In this document: positions 20,116-28,685 of the stretch, piece after piece
How positions within the stretch are numbered: position 1 is the first letter of the stretch
Layout: each line of letters begins with the position of its first letter
Source: Rubrivivax sp.
GTDB taxonomy: Bacteria; Pseudomonadota; Gammaproteobacteria; Burkholderiales; Burkholderiaceae_C
Direction of reading: 5' to 3'
Length of the DNA: 64,000 nucleotides
NCBI GenBank assembly: GCA_016789865.1
Contig: JAEUPC010000069.1
Location: 1-64,000 of the forward strand
Program-made: the position numbers and the translations under genes
The notes under the pieces: generated by a model
What the model saw: only the letters and a program-made list of their open reading frames with translations
Told to the model about the DNA's origin: nothing
Databases searched by the model: none

Positions 20116-21195
20116 CTACAGCCGCTGGCGCTGCATGAAGTCGTCGAACGTCGCCTCGGTGTAGCGGAACCACAGGTTGGCGTCGCGGCGGAAGGCCGAG
20201 TAGTCGTCGTACACCTTCTTCCACGCCGCGTTCTTGGCGCTGATCTCGCTGTACAGCGCCATCGCCTCCTTGAAGGCGGCATCCATCAGGTCCTTCGGGA
20301 ACGGGAACAGCTTGGCGCCGGCACCGACCAGCTGCTTCAGCGACTGCGCGTTCTTGCCGTCGTACTTGCCCATCATGTCGAGCCAGCAGTAGCCGCAGGC
20401 AGCCTCGATCATGGCCTTGTACTCGCCCGACAGGCTGTCCCATGCCTTGCTGTTGATGTGCAGCTCCAGGCCCGGACCGCCTTCCCACCAGCCGGGGTAG
20501 GCGTAGAACGGCGCCACCTTGTAGAAGCCCAGCTTCTGGTCGTCGTAGGGGCCCACCCACTCCGCCGCGTCGATGGTGCCCTTTTCCAACGCCTGGTAGA
20601 TCTCGCCGCCGGGGATGTTCTGCGGCACGCCGCCGATGCGCTCGACCACCTTGCCGCCGAAGCCGCCGACGCGGAACTTCGTGCCCTTGAAATCGGCCAG
20701 GCTCTTGATTTCCTTGCGGAACCAGCCGCCCATCTGGGCGCCGGTGTTGCCCATCGGGAAGTTGACGATGTTGTAGCCGCGATAGAACTCGCGCATCAGC
20801 TTCAGGCCGTTGCCTTCGTAGTACCAAGCGGCCATCTGGCGCGCGTTCAGGCCGAAGGGGATGGCGCAGCTCAGCGCGAACGTCTCGTCCTTGCCGAAGT
20901 AGTAGTACGGGGCGGTGTTGGCCATTTCCACCGTGCCGTCCTTCACCGCATCGATGGTGCCGAACGCCGGCACCAGTTCACCCGGCGGGTGCGTGGTGAT
21001 GGTGAACTTGCCGCCGCTCATCTCCTTCATCTTCTGCGCGAAGATGTCGTTCACGCCGAACAGTGTGTCCAGGCTCTTCGGAAAGCTCGAGGTCAGGCGC
21101 CAGCGAAGCGCAGCCTGCGCATGCACGGCCGGCGCGATGCCGGCAGCCAGCACGCCGGCAATGCCTGCGCCCTGGACGAAGGAACGACGTTCCAT
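20116..21195 (-). CDS. dctP: TRAP transporter solute receptor (DctP/TakP type)
   Basis: The protein is 359 aa. It has a twin-arginine signal (RRSFVQGAG, then a hydrophobic stretch to VHAQA), so it is probably exported folded to the periplasm. The mature protein has the DctP domain. The segments NTAPYYYFGKDETFAL, GGFGGKVVERIGGVPQNIPGG and the Tyr/Trp-rich FYAYPGWWEGGPGLE match TakP-like receptors that bind 2-oxo acids or lactate. AGGAG lies seven bases before ATG. The gene converges on the permease genes and ends at a strong terminator, so receptor and channel are transcribed separately. Confidence 0.92.
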   Translation of the reverse strand: MERRSFVQGAGIAGVLAAGIAPAVHAQAALRWRLTSSFPKSLDTLFGVNDIFAQKMKEMSGGKFTITTHPPGELVPAFGTIDAVKDGTVEMANTAPYYYFGKDETFALSCAIPFGLNARQMAAWYYEGNGLKLMREFYRGYNIVNFPMGNTGAQMGGWFRKEIKSLADFKGTKFRVGGFGGKVVERIGGVPQNIPGGEIYQALEKGTIDAAEWVGPYDDQKLGFYKVAPFYAYPGWWEGGPGLELHINSKAWDSLSGEYKAMIEAACGYCWLDMMGKYDGKNAQSLKQLVGAGAKLFPFPKDLMDAAFKEAMALYSEISAKNAAWKKVYDDYSAFRRDANLWFRYTEATFDDFMQRQRL

Positions 21196-21416
21196 GGTGT
21201 TTCTCCTGTGGGAAACCGGGTTGAGACGAGGCGCGGCGGCCGCCTGAGGGCAGCCCCGATACCCAGAACGCGGGAAATTCTAGGTACCGCCTACGGGCCT
21301 TCCCGGAGGGGTTTTCCCGCTCGAAAGAGCCCTTGGCGCAAGGGGTCTGCACCGTCTTGCACCGCGACTCCGCCCGCAGCGCGCCACCCCGCTGGGGCCG
21401 GGCCTCCGCGCCGGCT

Positions 21417-22817
21417 TCAGGCGCCCGCCAGCTTCATGCGCGCCACCAGCACCGAGCCCAGCGTCTTGCTGCCCTGCTGGTAGCGGTCGGCGCCCACGGC
21501 GACGATCTCGCGCAGCATGTCCTTCAGGTTGCCGGCGATGGTCACCTCATGCACCGGGTGCTGGATGCGGCCGCCCTCCACCCAGTAACCGGCCGCGCCA
21601 CGCGAGTAGTCACCGGTGACCATGTTCACGCCCTGGCCCATGAGTTCGGTGACGAACAAGCCGCGGTGCAGCTTGCGCAACATGGCCGGCAGGTCGTCGC
21701 CCGGCTGCGTGAGGCGGCTGGTCAGCGCGAGGTTCTGCGAGCCCCCGGCGTGCCCCGTGGTACGCATGCCGAGCTTGCGCGCCGAGTAGCTGCTGAGGAA
21801 GTAGCCTTGCACCACGCCGGCGGCCACCACGCGGCGCGCGCGGGTGCGCACGCCTTCGTCGTCGAACGGCGCGCTGCCCTTGCCCTTGGGCGCATGCGGG
21901 TCCTCGTCGAGGTCGAGGTGATCGGCCAACGCCTGCGTGCCCAGCGCATCGGGCAGGAAGCTCGCCTTGCGGTACAGCGCGCCGCCGGACACGGCCCCCA
22001 CGAAGCTGCCGATCAGCCCGGCGGCCACCGGCGCTTCGAACAGGACCGGCACCTCGCCGGTGGGCACGCGCCGCGAGCCCAGCCGGGCCAGCGCCCGCTC
22101 GGCGGCATAGCGGCCCACGGCCTCGGCGCTGGCCAGCTCGGTGGCGTCGCGCATGCTCGTGTACCAGGCGTCGCGCTGCATGTCCTGCTCGCGGCCGCCG
22201 CGGCGCCTGGGCCGCGAGGCGATCGGCGCGACCGACAGGTAGTGCCGCGAACTGGCATAGCCGCCGCGAAAGCCCCGCGTGTTGCCGGCCCAGAAGTGCG
22301 CTTGCTGTGCCGAGACGCCGGCGCCTTCGCTGTTGGTGATGAGCGCGCTGGTGGCCAGAGCAGCGTCTTCGCAGCGATGGGCGATGGCGGCAGCCGCCTC
22401 GGCGTCGATGGCCCAGGGGTGGAAGAGGTCGAGGTCACGCGCCGCTTCGGCCGCACTGGCCAGGTCGTCGGCTTCGGGCAGGCCGGCGGCCGGGTCATCG
22501 GCCGTGAAGCGCGCAATGTCGTAGGCCGCCTGCACCGTCTGCCGGATGGCCGCGGCGGAGAAGTCGGAGGTGCTGGCGTTGCCGCGCCGCTGGCCGAGGT
22601 AGACGCTGACGCCCAGCGACTTGTCGCGGTTGCGCTCGACGTTTTCCAGCTCGCCCTTGCGCACCGAGACGCTCAGCCCCATGCCCTCGCTCACCTCGGC
22701 GCCGGCATCGCTGGCGCCCAGCCGCCTGGCCTGCGCCAAGGTGTCATCGACGATCTGGCGGAACTGGTCCTGCGAGAAGGCAAAGCCGTGGGTCGCTTCG
22801 CGCGGCGGTGTGCTCAT
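21417..22817 (-). CDS. pmbA: metalloprotease-like protein PmbA (TldE)
   Basis: The protein is 466 aa, normal for PmbA. ATG 22817 is preferred, since the frame further upstream is Arg-rich. Segments such as SVSVRKGELENVERNRDKSLGV near the N-terminus and FVTELMGQGVNMVTGDYSRGAAGYWVEGG near the C-terminus are diagnostic. PmbA forms a heterodimer with TldD that degrades unfolded peptides and matures or breaks down peptide substrates such as microcins and CcdA. PmbA itself lacks the metal site, which resides in TldD (not in this window). It is divergent from darP, the common arrangement in Proteobacteria. Confidence 0.93.
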   Translation of the reverse strand: MSTPPREATHGFAFSQDQFRQIVDDTLAQARRLGASDAGAEVSEGMGLSVSVRKGELENVERNRDKSLGVSVYLGQRRGNASTSDFSAAAIRQTVQAAYDIARFTADDPAAGLPEADDLASAAEAARDLDLFHPWAIDAEAAAAIAHRCEDAALATSALITNSEGAGVSAQQAHFWAGNTRGFRGGYASSRHYLSVAPIASRPRRRGGREQDMQRDAWYTSMRDATELASAEAVGRYAAERALARLGSRRVPTGEVPVLFEAPVAAGLIGSFVGAVSGGALYRKASFLPDALGTQALADHLDLDEDPHAPKGKGSAPFDDEGVRTRARRVVAAGVVQGYFLSSYSARKLGMRTTGHAGGSQNLALTSRLTQPGDDLPAMLRKLHRGLFVTELMGQGVNMVTGDYSRGAAGYWVEGGRIQHPVHEVTIAGNLKDMLREIVAVGADRYQQGSKTLGSVLVARMKLAGA

Positions 22818-23001
22818 CGAGGGGGCTCGTCGAAGGGGGCGCCGCCTGCGCGAGCAGGGTGCCGGGAAGGGGACCGCGGGCGCCGCCGGCACACGGCCGC
22901 GGTGCCCGCGACGGGTGACGCATCGAGGTCGCAACTATCATACCCAGGCATTGCCTTGCCCCGCAGCAGGCGCCTTCGCCCGCCCGCGCCTTCTTCCCAC
23001 C
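22818..23001. promoter_or_regulatory. divergent pmbA/darP promoter region
   Basis: The 184 bases between two divergent starts must hold both promoters. On the plus strand TATCAT (22936-22941) is a plausible -10 for darP, with only a weak GTGACG (22915-22920) as a poorly spaced -35. No clear promoter is seen for pmbA. Confidence 0.3.
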
Positions 23002-23559
23002 ATGAACCGACGCGCCGCGCCGCATCGCGGCCTCGATGTCCACTACGGCGAGCCTGAGGCCGCCGACACCGACGACCGCCCGAGCAAGACCCGCCTGAAG
23101 CGCGAGTCCGAGTCGCTGCAGCGCCTGGGCGCCGAACTCGCCGCGCTGCCCGAAGACCGGTTGGCGGCCATGCCGATGCCCGAGCGGCTGCGCGAGGCGA
23201 TCGACGAGTACCGCCGCACGCGTTCGCACGAGGGCCGGCGGCGCCAGATGCAGTTCGTCGGCAAGCTGATGCGCAGCGCCGACGAACCCGCACTGCGCGA
23301 AGCGGTGGCTGCCGCCAAGCTCGGCTCGGCGCGCCAGACGCTGGCGCTGCACGAGGCCGAGCGCTGGCGCGCCGAATTCATCGCCGGCGACGACGCGCTC
23401 ACGCGCTGGGCCGCGCAGTTCCCGCAAGCCGACCTGCAGCAGTTGCGCAGCCTGGTGCGCGCCGCGCGCCGCGACGCCGCCGGCCTGGCCGCCGAGGCGC
23501 GGCAGCCGCGCAGCCACCGCGAGCTCTTCCAGTTCATCAAGCCCTGGATCACGACATGA
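23002..23559 (+). CDS. darP: ribosome biogenesis factor DarP (YjgA, DUF615)
   Basis: The protein is 185 aa. It is a highly charged helical protein with SKTRLKRESESLQRLGAEL near residue 30 and a conserved C-terminus RSHRELFQFIKPW, the DUF615/YjgA pattern. DarP binds late 50S precursors and helps the peptidyl-transferase centre mature. The start is set by MNRR, although no clear ribosome-binding site precedes it. The last four bases overlap the start of mog (ATGA), implying coupled translation. Confidence 0.92.
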   Translation: MNRRAAPHRGLDVHYGEPEAADTDDRPSKTRLKRESESLQRLGAELAALPEDRLAAMPMPERLREAIDEYRRTRSHEGRRRQMQFVGKLMRSADEPALREAVAAAKLGSARQTLALHEAERWRAEFIAGDDALTRWAAQFPQADLQQLRSLVRAARRDAAGLAAEARQPRSHRELFQFIKPWITT

Positions 23560-24158
23560 CCGAACCGGCCCCCGCTTTGGACCCCGTGCGCATCGGCGTC
23601 GTCTCGGTGAGCGACCGCGCCAGCACCGGCGTCTACGAGGACAAGGGCATCCCGGCGCTGAAGGACTGGCTGGCGCGCGCGGTGAAGAACCCGCTCACCT
23701 GGGAAGCGCGCCTCATCCCCGACGAGGCCGAGCGCATCAGCGCCGCGCTCGTCGAGCTGTGCGAGGGCGCGCGCTGCGACCTCGTGTTCACCACCGGCGG
23801 CACGGGCCCCGCGCCGCGCGACGTGACGCCCGAGGCCACGCTGGCCATCGCGCACAAGGTGATGCCCGGCTTCGGCGAGCAGATGCGGCAGATCAGCCTG
23901 GCCTTCGTGCCCACCGCCATCCTGTCGCGCCAGGTGGCGGTGATCCGCGGCAAGACGCTGGTCATCAACCTGCCCGGGCAACCGAAGTCGATCGCCGAGA
24001 CGCTGGAGGGCCTGCCGAAGAACACGCCGCCGGTGCACGGCATCTTCGCCGCGGTGCCGTACTGCATCGACCTGATCGGCGGGCCCTACTTGGAGACGCA
24101 CGACGAGGTGTGCAAGGCGTTCCGGCCGAAGTCGGCGCAGCGGCCTGCCCGCACCTAA
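23556..24158 (+). CDS. mog: molybdopterin adenylyltransferase
   Basis: The protein is 200 aa. It has the MoCF-biosynthesis fold with VVSVSDRASTGVYEDKG at the N-terminus and the nucleotide-binding loop TTGGTGPAPRDVTPEAT from residue 79. The conserved INLPGQPKSIAETL replaces the more common LPGNPKA. The C-terminal PVHGIFAAVPYCIDLIGGP is typical of Mog rather than MoaB. The enzyme adenylates molybdopterin before molybdenum insertion, in the cytoplasm. It overlaps darP by four bases. Confidence 0.92.
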   Translation: MTEPAPALDPVRIGVVSVSDRASTGVYEDKGIPALKDWLARAVKNPLTWEARLIPDEAERISAALVELCEGARCDLVFTTGGTGPAPRDVTPEATLAIAHKVMPGFGEQMRQISLAFVPTAILSRQVAVIRGKTLVINLPGQPKSIAETLEGLPKNTPPVHGIFAAVPYCIDLIGGPYLETHDEVCKAFRPKSAQRPART

Positions 24159-24236
24159 GCGGCCGGGCCGGGCGCGCGGGAAGGCGGGCAGCGCGCGCCG
24201 GGGGTGCCGCGCCTGCGCATCACCCTCGCACGGCTG

Positions 24237-25019
24237 CTACTTGACCAGCCGGCTCAGCCGCTCGGCGTCGAAGTGCTCCTCGGTCTGCGCCTCCTGCGGC
24301 ACGCAGTCGCCCAGCGGCAGCTCGCGCGAACGCGCCGAGAGCTTCTCGATCGCCTGCCACAGCAGCGCAATCTGGTGCTCGTGGCCCGCCGCGTTGTCGA
24401 TCAGCCCCTTCATCGCCAGCGCCACCGGGTCGTCGCCGATGGTCACGCCGTAGGCCGAGAAGCCCAGCTTGGCGGCCAGCTCCTCGCGTTGCGCGTCGGC
24501 GCTCTTTTGCAGGATGCGCGCCGGGATGCCCACCGCGGTGGCGCCCGCCGGCACCGGCTGCAGCAGCACCGCGTTGCTGCCCACGCGGGCGCCGTCGCCC
24601 ACCGTGAAGCCGCCCAGCACCTTGGCGCCGGCGCTGACGATCACGCCGCGGCCGAGCGTCGGGTGCCGCTTGGCCCCCTTGGCAAGCGAGGTGCCGCCCA
24701 GCGTGACGCCCTGGTAGATGGTGCACTCGTCGCCGACCTCGGCCGTCTCGCCGATCACCACGCCCATGCCGTGGTCGATGAAGACGCGCCGGCCAAGGGT
24801 GGCGCCAGGGTGGATTTCGATGCCGGTGAACCAGCGCGCCAGGTGCGAGATGAAGCGCCCGAGCCAGCGCAGCCCGGCCACCCAGCAGGCATGGGCCCAG
24901 CGGTGCATGACCAGCGCGTGCAGACCGGGATAGCAGGTCAGCACCTCGAACGTGGAGCGCGCCGCCGGGTCGCGCTCGCGGATGCAGGCGATGTCTTCGC
25001 GCAGGCGTTCGAACCACAT
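24237..25019 (-). CDS. cysE: serine O-acetyltransferase
   Basis: The protein is 260 aa, like typical CysE. An N-terminal helical domain leads to left-handed beta-helix hexapeptide repeats ([18 protein letters not shown], with the catalytic His, then [12 protein letters not shown]). A GGTS-containing loop and [15 protein letters not shown] follow. It makes O-acetylserine from serine and acetyl-CoA, the first committed step of cysteine synthesis, in the cytoplasm. The C-terminal tail ends RLSRLVK rather than the Ile typical of strong cysteine-synthase binding. A TACACT -10-like box ends ten bases before ATG with no ribosome-binding site, so the mRNA may be leaderless. Confidence 0.92.
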   Translation of the reverse strand: MWFERLREDIACIRERDPAARSTFEVLTCYPGLHALVMHRWAHACWVAGLRWLGRFISHLARWFTGIEIHPGATLGRRVFIDHGMGVVIGETAEVGDECTIYQGVTLGGTSLAKGAKRHPTLGRGVIVSAGAKVLGGFTVGDGARVGSNAVLLQPVPAGATAVGIPARILQKSADAQREELAAKLGFSAYGVTIGDDPVALAMKGLIDNAAGHEHQIALLWQAIEKLSARSRELPLGDCVPQEAQTEEHFDAERLSRLVK

Positions 25020-25028
25020 GGTGCGGCC

Positions 25029-25034
25029 AGTGTA
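25029..25034 (-). promoter_or_regulatory. candidate -10 box immediately before cysE
   Basis: TACACT on the minus strand lies nine bases upstream of the cysE ATG, which has no Shine-Dalgarno sequence. Transcription starting about seven bases downstream would give a nearly leaderless message. No -35 match is apparent, so this is tentative. Confidence 0.3.
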
Positions 25035-25046
25035 GCGGCGGGCTGC

Positions 25047-26066
25047 TCAACCCTGCTTGCGCGTCGGAGCAGCCGCTGGGGCCGGCTCGCCCGGCTGGGC
25101 CGGTCGAGCCGGTGGCGGCGCGGCGTCGGCCGTTCCGACCCCGGCCGCCACCGGCGCATTCGCGGTGGGCCACGCGACCTGTGCACCCTGTGCACCCTGT
25201 GCACCCTGTGCACCCTGTGCACCCTGTGCACCCTGCGCACCCTGTGCACCGTGTGCACCCTGCGCACCCTGCGCACCCTGTGCACCGTGTGCACCCTGCG
25301 CACCCTGCGCACCCTGCGCGGCCTGTGCGGCCGCGCGGGCGATGCCGCGCAGGATGTGCACCTCCTCCTCGGTGACCTGCGCCCGGTTGAGCAGCTGGTT
25401 CAGCCGCGGCAGCAGCTTCTTCGGCGCCGCTGGGTCGAGAAAGCCGATCTGCACAAGCGTGCGCTGCCAGTGCTCCAGCAGACCCTGCACGGCCGCCGCG
25501 TCGGCCCAGCGCGCCGGGGCGGTCCGCGCCGTCACGTCGAAGCCGCCCAGCGCCTGGCGCCACTCGTAGGCGATCAGCTGCACCGCCTGCGCGAGATTGA
25601 GCGAGCCGTAGTCGGGGTGCGTGGGGATCGACAGGCAGGCATGGCAGCCATACACGTCGTCATTGGCCAGCCCGGTGCGCTCGGGGCCGAAGACGAAGGC
25701 CACGGCGTGCCCCGCCGCCGCCGCCCCGGGCAGGAAGTGCCGCGGCGCGTGCGTCGGCGGGCCGAAGTCGCGCGGCGTCATCGCCGTGGCGCAGACCAGC
25801 GTCGCGCCCTGCAGCGCCTGGGCCAGCGTGGCCACGCAACGCGCCGCGTCCAGCACGTCGGTGGCGCCGCTGGCCAGCGCGGCGGCCTCCGGCCCGCGGT
25901 GCAGGTCTTCGCGCCGGGGCCGCACCAGCACCAGCCGCCCGAAGCCCATCACCTTGATGGCGCGCGCCGCGGCGCCCACGTTGCCGGCGTGGCTGGGCTC
26001 GACGAGCACGAAGGTCGTCGGGTCGGCCGCCGGCGGCGCGCCGCCGTGCCCGGGGTGCTGGGTCAC
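25047..26066 (-). CDS. trmJ: tRNA (cytidine/uridine-2'-O-)-methyltransferase TrmJ with collagen-like insert
   Basis: The protein is 339 aa from a GTG start. Residues 15 to about 180 form the SPOUT domain: [15 protein letters not shown] (motif 1), FGPERTGL (motif 2) and [16 protein letters not shown] (motif 3, the knot that binds SAM). It methylates the ribose at position 32 of tRNAs. The helical tail with [21 protein letters not shown] matches TrmJ. Then, unlike normal family members of about 250 aa, comes a run of Gly-Ala-Gln/His triplets and a Pro/Ala-rich end of 45 residues. The triplets are encoded by 9-base tandem repeats (25181-25315). The enzyme core is complete, so it should be functional. 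Confidence 0.9.
   Translation of the reverse strand: MTQHPGHGGAPPAADPTTFVLVEPSHAGNVGAAARAIKVMGFGRLVLVRPRREDLHRGPEAAALASGATDVLDAARCVATLAQALQGATLVCATAMTPRDFGPPTHAPRHFLPGAAAAGHAVAFVFGPERTGLANDDVYGCHACLSIPTHPDYGSLNLAQAVQLIAYEWRQALGGFDVTARTAPARWADAAAVQGLLEHWQRTLVQIGFLDPAAPKKLLPRLNQLLNRAQVTEEEVHILRGIARAAAQAAQGAQGAQGAHGAQGAQGAQGAHGAQGAQGAQGAQGAQGAQGAQGAQVAWPTANAPVAAGVGTADAAPPPARPAQPGEPAPAAAPTRKQG
25181..25315. repeat. 9-base tandem repeat coding (Gly-Ala-Gln)n in trmJ
   Basis: Fifteen head-to-tail copies of GTGCACCCT (plus-strand reading) occur, with two recurrent variants: GCGCACCCT is synonymous, and GTGCACCGT changes Gln to His. Degraded copies follow to about 25333. Variants recur in a block pattern, suggesting larger-unit duplication. 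The unit is a multiple of three, so copy-number change keeps the frame. There are no spacers, so it is not a CRISPR array. Confidence 0.95.
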
Positions 26067-26218
26067 CGCCGCTAAACTCCGCTCGCCTCGTCGTGCATCG
26101 GCGCCGATTCTGCGCCGTGCCGCCGCGCCGCTCTTTCATCCACCGCCGCCGCCCCCTTCTTGCCCCTTGTTGCGTGCGTGCCCGCAGCACACGCCGCCTG
26201 CCGCCCCGAGCCCCGCCC

Positions 26219-27214
26219 ATGTCGCAAGCCCTGCACCCCATGCTCAACATCGCCGTCAAGGCGGCACGCGCGGCCGGCGCCATCATCAACCGCGCCGCGC
26301 TCGACCTGGAGGTCATCAAGGTCGGCACCAAGGGTCCCAACGACTTCGTCAGCGAGGTCGACCGCGCCGCCGAAGAAGCGATCATCGACACGCTGCTGGA
26401 GGCCTACCCCGACCACGGCATCCTGGCCGAAGAAAGCGGACGTGCACGCGGCAACAAGCGCAGCGAGTTCGTCTGGATCATCGACCCGCTGGACGGCACC
26501 ACCAACTTCCTGCACGGCCTGCCCACCTACGCGGTGAGCATCGCGCTGGAACACCGCGGCCAGGTGCAGCAGGCCGTCGTCTACGACCCGGCGCGCAACG
26601 ACCTCTTCTACGCCAGCCGCGGCCGCGGCGCCTTTCTCAACGACCGCCGGCTGCGCGTCTCCAAACGCACGCGCCTGGCCGAATCGCTCATCGGCACCGG
26701 CTTCCCGTTCCGCAAGGGCGACAACTTCAAGCGTTATCTCGAGATGTTCGAGCAGGTGATGAAGAGCTGCGCCGGCGTGCGCCGCCCGGGCGCCGCCGCG
26801 CACGACCTGGGCTACGTGGCCGCCGGCTGGTACGACGGCTTCTTCGAGACCGGGCTGTCGCCGTGGGACATCGCCGCCGGCTCGCTGATGATCACCGAGG
26901 CCGGCGGCCTGATCGGCAACTTCACCGGCGAGGCCGACTACCTGCACCAGCGCGAGGTGGTGGCCGGCACGCCGAAGGTGTACGGGCAACTCGTGCAGAT
27001 GCTGGCGCCGTTCACGCGCGTCATCAGCGAGGGCAAGGCGGGCAGCGCCGCGCTGCCCGCTGCGCCGGGCGCCACCGCACAGCCGGCTGCGCCGGGGGCC
27101 GCCGAAGCCGGACTGGATGCCACCGCGGCGTTCGTGGCCGCCGCCGAGGCAGCGCCCGCCCGCAAGGCCCCGCTGCGCCTCCGCAAGGTCGCGGCGGCCA
27201 AGCCCGTGCGCTGA
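26219..27214 (+). CDS. suhB: inositol-1-monophosphatase (SuhB)
   Basis: The protein is 331 aa. The metal-dependent phosphatase motifs are present: GILAEESG (Glu71/72), [15 protein letters not shown] (residues 87-101) and [15 protein letters not shown] near the end of the domain. [20 protein letters not shown] is the SuhB-type variant. It dephosphorylates inositol phosphates. In Proteobacteria SuhB also joins the rRNA antitermination complex. ATG 26219 is preferred, since the upstream frame is Arg-rich. About 60 extra Ala/Pro-rich residues with a basic end extend beyond the usual 267, which is a lineage extension of unknown role. Confidence 0.92.
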   Translation: MSQALHPMLNIAVKAARAAGAIINRAALDLEVIKVGTKGPNDFVSEVDRAAEEAIIDTLLEAYPDHGILAEESGRARGNKRSEFVWIIDPLDGTTNFLHGLPTYAVSIALEHRGQVQQAVVYDPARNDLFYASRGRGAFLNDRRLRVSKRTRLAESLIGTGFPFRKGDNFKRYLEMFEQVMKSCAGVRRPGAAAHDLGYVAAGWYDGFFETGLSPWDIAAGSLMITEAGGLIGNFTGEADYLHQREVVAGTPKVYGQLVQMLAPFTRVISEGKAGSAALPAAPGATAQPAAPGAAEAGLDATAAFVAAAEAAPARKAPLRLRKVAAAKPVR

Positions 27215-27280
27215 GCCCGATGGGGGTACGGCCCGCCGCGCGGCGCCTCGGCCGCGATGGGGATGCGGCCGGCGATGCCG

Positions 27281-27292
27281 CTCGCCTACCAT
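27281..27292 (+). promoter_or_regulatory. candidate -10 element before the SIR2-TIR gene
   Basis: CTCGCCTACCAT ends seven bases before the ATG at 27300. The same 12 bases precede mutS at 39934-39945. TACCAT fits a -10 box. There is no Shine-Dalgarno site, so the message may begin at or next to the start codon. No -35 is evident. Confidence 0.3.
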
Positions 27293-27299
27293 CGACGCC

Positions 27300-28685
27300 A
27301 TGACCGACAACGACTGGCGGCGCCTCGTGCGCCAGGTGCAGCAAGGCCTGGTCGTGCCGGTGCTGGGCTCGCACCTGCTGGTCGCGCCCGACGGGCGCTG
27401 GCTGCCGGCCGAGGCCGCCGCGCGCCTGCTGGCCCAGCACGGCCTGCAGCCGCACGAGGACCCGGCGGCGTCCTTCCTGCCCGTGGGCGCGGCCGCCGCG
27501 CGCGTGCATGCCGAGTGCCACGTCAAGTTCCAGGACCTGTACGCCGACGCCAGCGACGCCATCGACAGCGTGGTGGCCGAAGCGGCCGGTGCGCTGCCGC
27601 CGGCGCTGCTGAACATCGCCGGCATCACCGACTTCCGGCTGCTCGTCACCACCACGCCCGACGACCTGCTGGTGCGCGCGCTGCGCACGCGGCGGCGCGT
27701 GGAGGAGATCGTGCACGCCCCCAGCGCCCCGGCGGCCGAGGCGCGCGACCTGCCGGCCGACTGGGCGCGCCAGAGCGACACTGCGTTCGTGCTGTACCTG
27801 TTCGGCAAGGCACGCGCCGGCCCGATGTTCGCGCTGCACGAGGAAGACGTGCTCGAGTACACGCACAACATCATCGCCCGCGACAAGCAGGCCCCCACCG
27901 CCTTCGTGCAGGCGCTGCAGCACCGCAGCCTGAGCCTGCTCTTGATCGGCTGCAGCCTGCCCGACTGGCTGGGCCGCTTCTTCCTGCGCCTGGTCAACGA
28001 GGAACGCCTGTCGGAGAAGAAGCGCCGCGAGTGGCTGGTCGACCCGCCAGAGGCCGGCGGCGGCCTGGTCACCTTCCTGCGCGCCTTCAGCGGCGAGACC
28101 GAGGTGCTCAGCGACATGCCGCCGGCGCAGTTCGCCGCCGAACTGCACCGGCGCTGGCTGGCCGCTCGCCCTGCCGCTGCAGAAAGCGGCAGCGCCCCGG
28201 CAGCCGGCGCGGGCGGTGGGCCGGCGACGCCGGCGCCCACCTTCTTCATCAGCTACTCGCGCGCCACCGACCACGCGCGCGCGCGCCGCCTCGTGTTGGC
28301 GCTGCGCGAACTCGGCGCCACCGACGAGGAACTGTGGTTCGACGACCAGAGCATCGACCCGGGCCAGAACTTCCACCATCGCATCGCCGACGGCATCCGC
28401 GCGTGCACGTACTTCGTGCCGCTGCTGTCTCACGAGGCTGGCGAGCGCGAGCAGGCCTACGTGTTCCGCGAGTGGCAGCTCGCCAACGAACGCCTGCCGG
28501 AGATGAACCGCGAGTTCGTCATCCCGATCGTCGTCGATGCCGAGTTCGCCCCGGCACGCCACGGCGCCGAGCCGGTGCGCAAGTGGCGCGAGCTCGACTT
28601 CGGCCACGCCCCCGACGGCCTGCCCGACGCCACCACGCGCGAGCGCCTCGCACGGCTGCTGCGCAACGCCCGCCGCCGCGCATGA
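27300..28685 (+). CDS. SIR2-TIR fusion protein, candidate immune effector
   Basis: The protein is 461 aa. Residues 1 to about 285 form a SIR2-like domain: VVPVLGSHLL for the first nucleotide loop, LLVTTTPDDLL where active members have TTNxD, FVLYLFGKA where they have LHG, and LLIGCSLPDWLGRFFLRL near the end. Both residues needed for NAD cleavage in ThsA-type SIR2 (Asn, His) are replaced, by Thr119 and Phe168. After a Gly/Ala linker, residues 314-461 form a TIR domain: FFISYSRATD, a BB-loop-like segment WFDDQSIDPGQNF, YFVPLLS and the candidate catalytic Glu391 in VFREW. TIR domains hydrolyse NAD+ or make cyclic ADP-ribose signals. The gene overlaps the downstream STAND ATPase gene by four bases (ATGA), so the products are made together. 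Anti-phage function is an inference. Confidence 0.8.
   Translation: MTDNDWRRLVRQVQQGLVVPVLGSHLLVAPDGRWLPAEAAARLLAQHGLQPHEDPAASFLPVGAAAARVHAECHVKFQDLYADASDAIDSVVAEAAGALPPALLNIAGITDFRLLVTTTPDDLLVRALRTRRRVEEIVHAPSAPAAEARDLPADWARQSDTAFVLYLFGKARAGPMFALHEEDVLEYTHNIIARDKQAPTAFVQALQHRSLSLLLIGCSLPDWLGRFFLRLVNEERLSEKKRREWLVDPPEAGGGLVTFLRAFSGETEVLSDMPPAQFAAELHRRWLAARPAAAESGSAPAAGAGGGPATPAPTFFISYSRATDHARARRLVLALRELGATDEELWFDDQSIDPGQNFHHRIADGIRACTYFVPLLSHEAGEREQAYVFREWQLANERLPEMNREFVIPIVVDAEFAPARHGAEPVRKWRELDFGHAPDGLPDATTRERLARLLRNARRRA

Noticed and set aside
25181..25333. Possible CRISPR array
   Set aside because: The 9-base units are directly adjacent with no spacers and they code for Gly-Ala-Gln triplets in frame with trmJ.
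27257..28682. STAND ATPase extended N-terminally through the SIR2-TIR gene in another frame (1154 aa)
   Set aside because: The extension is an Arg/Ala-rich shadow of the SIR2-TIR frame. ATG 28682 overlapping the upstream stop is the natural start.
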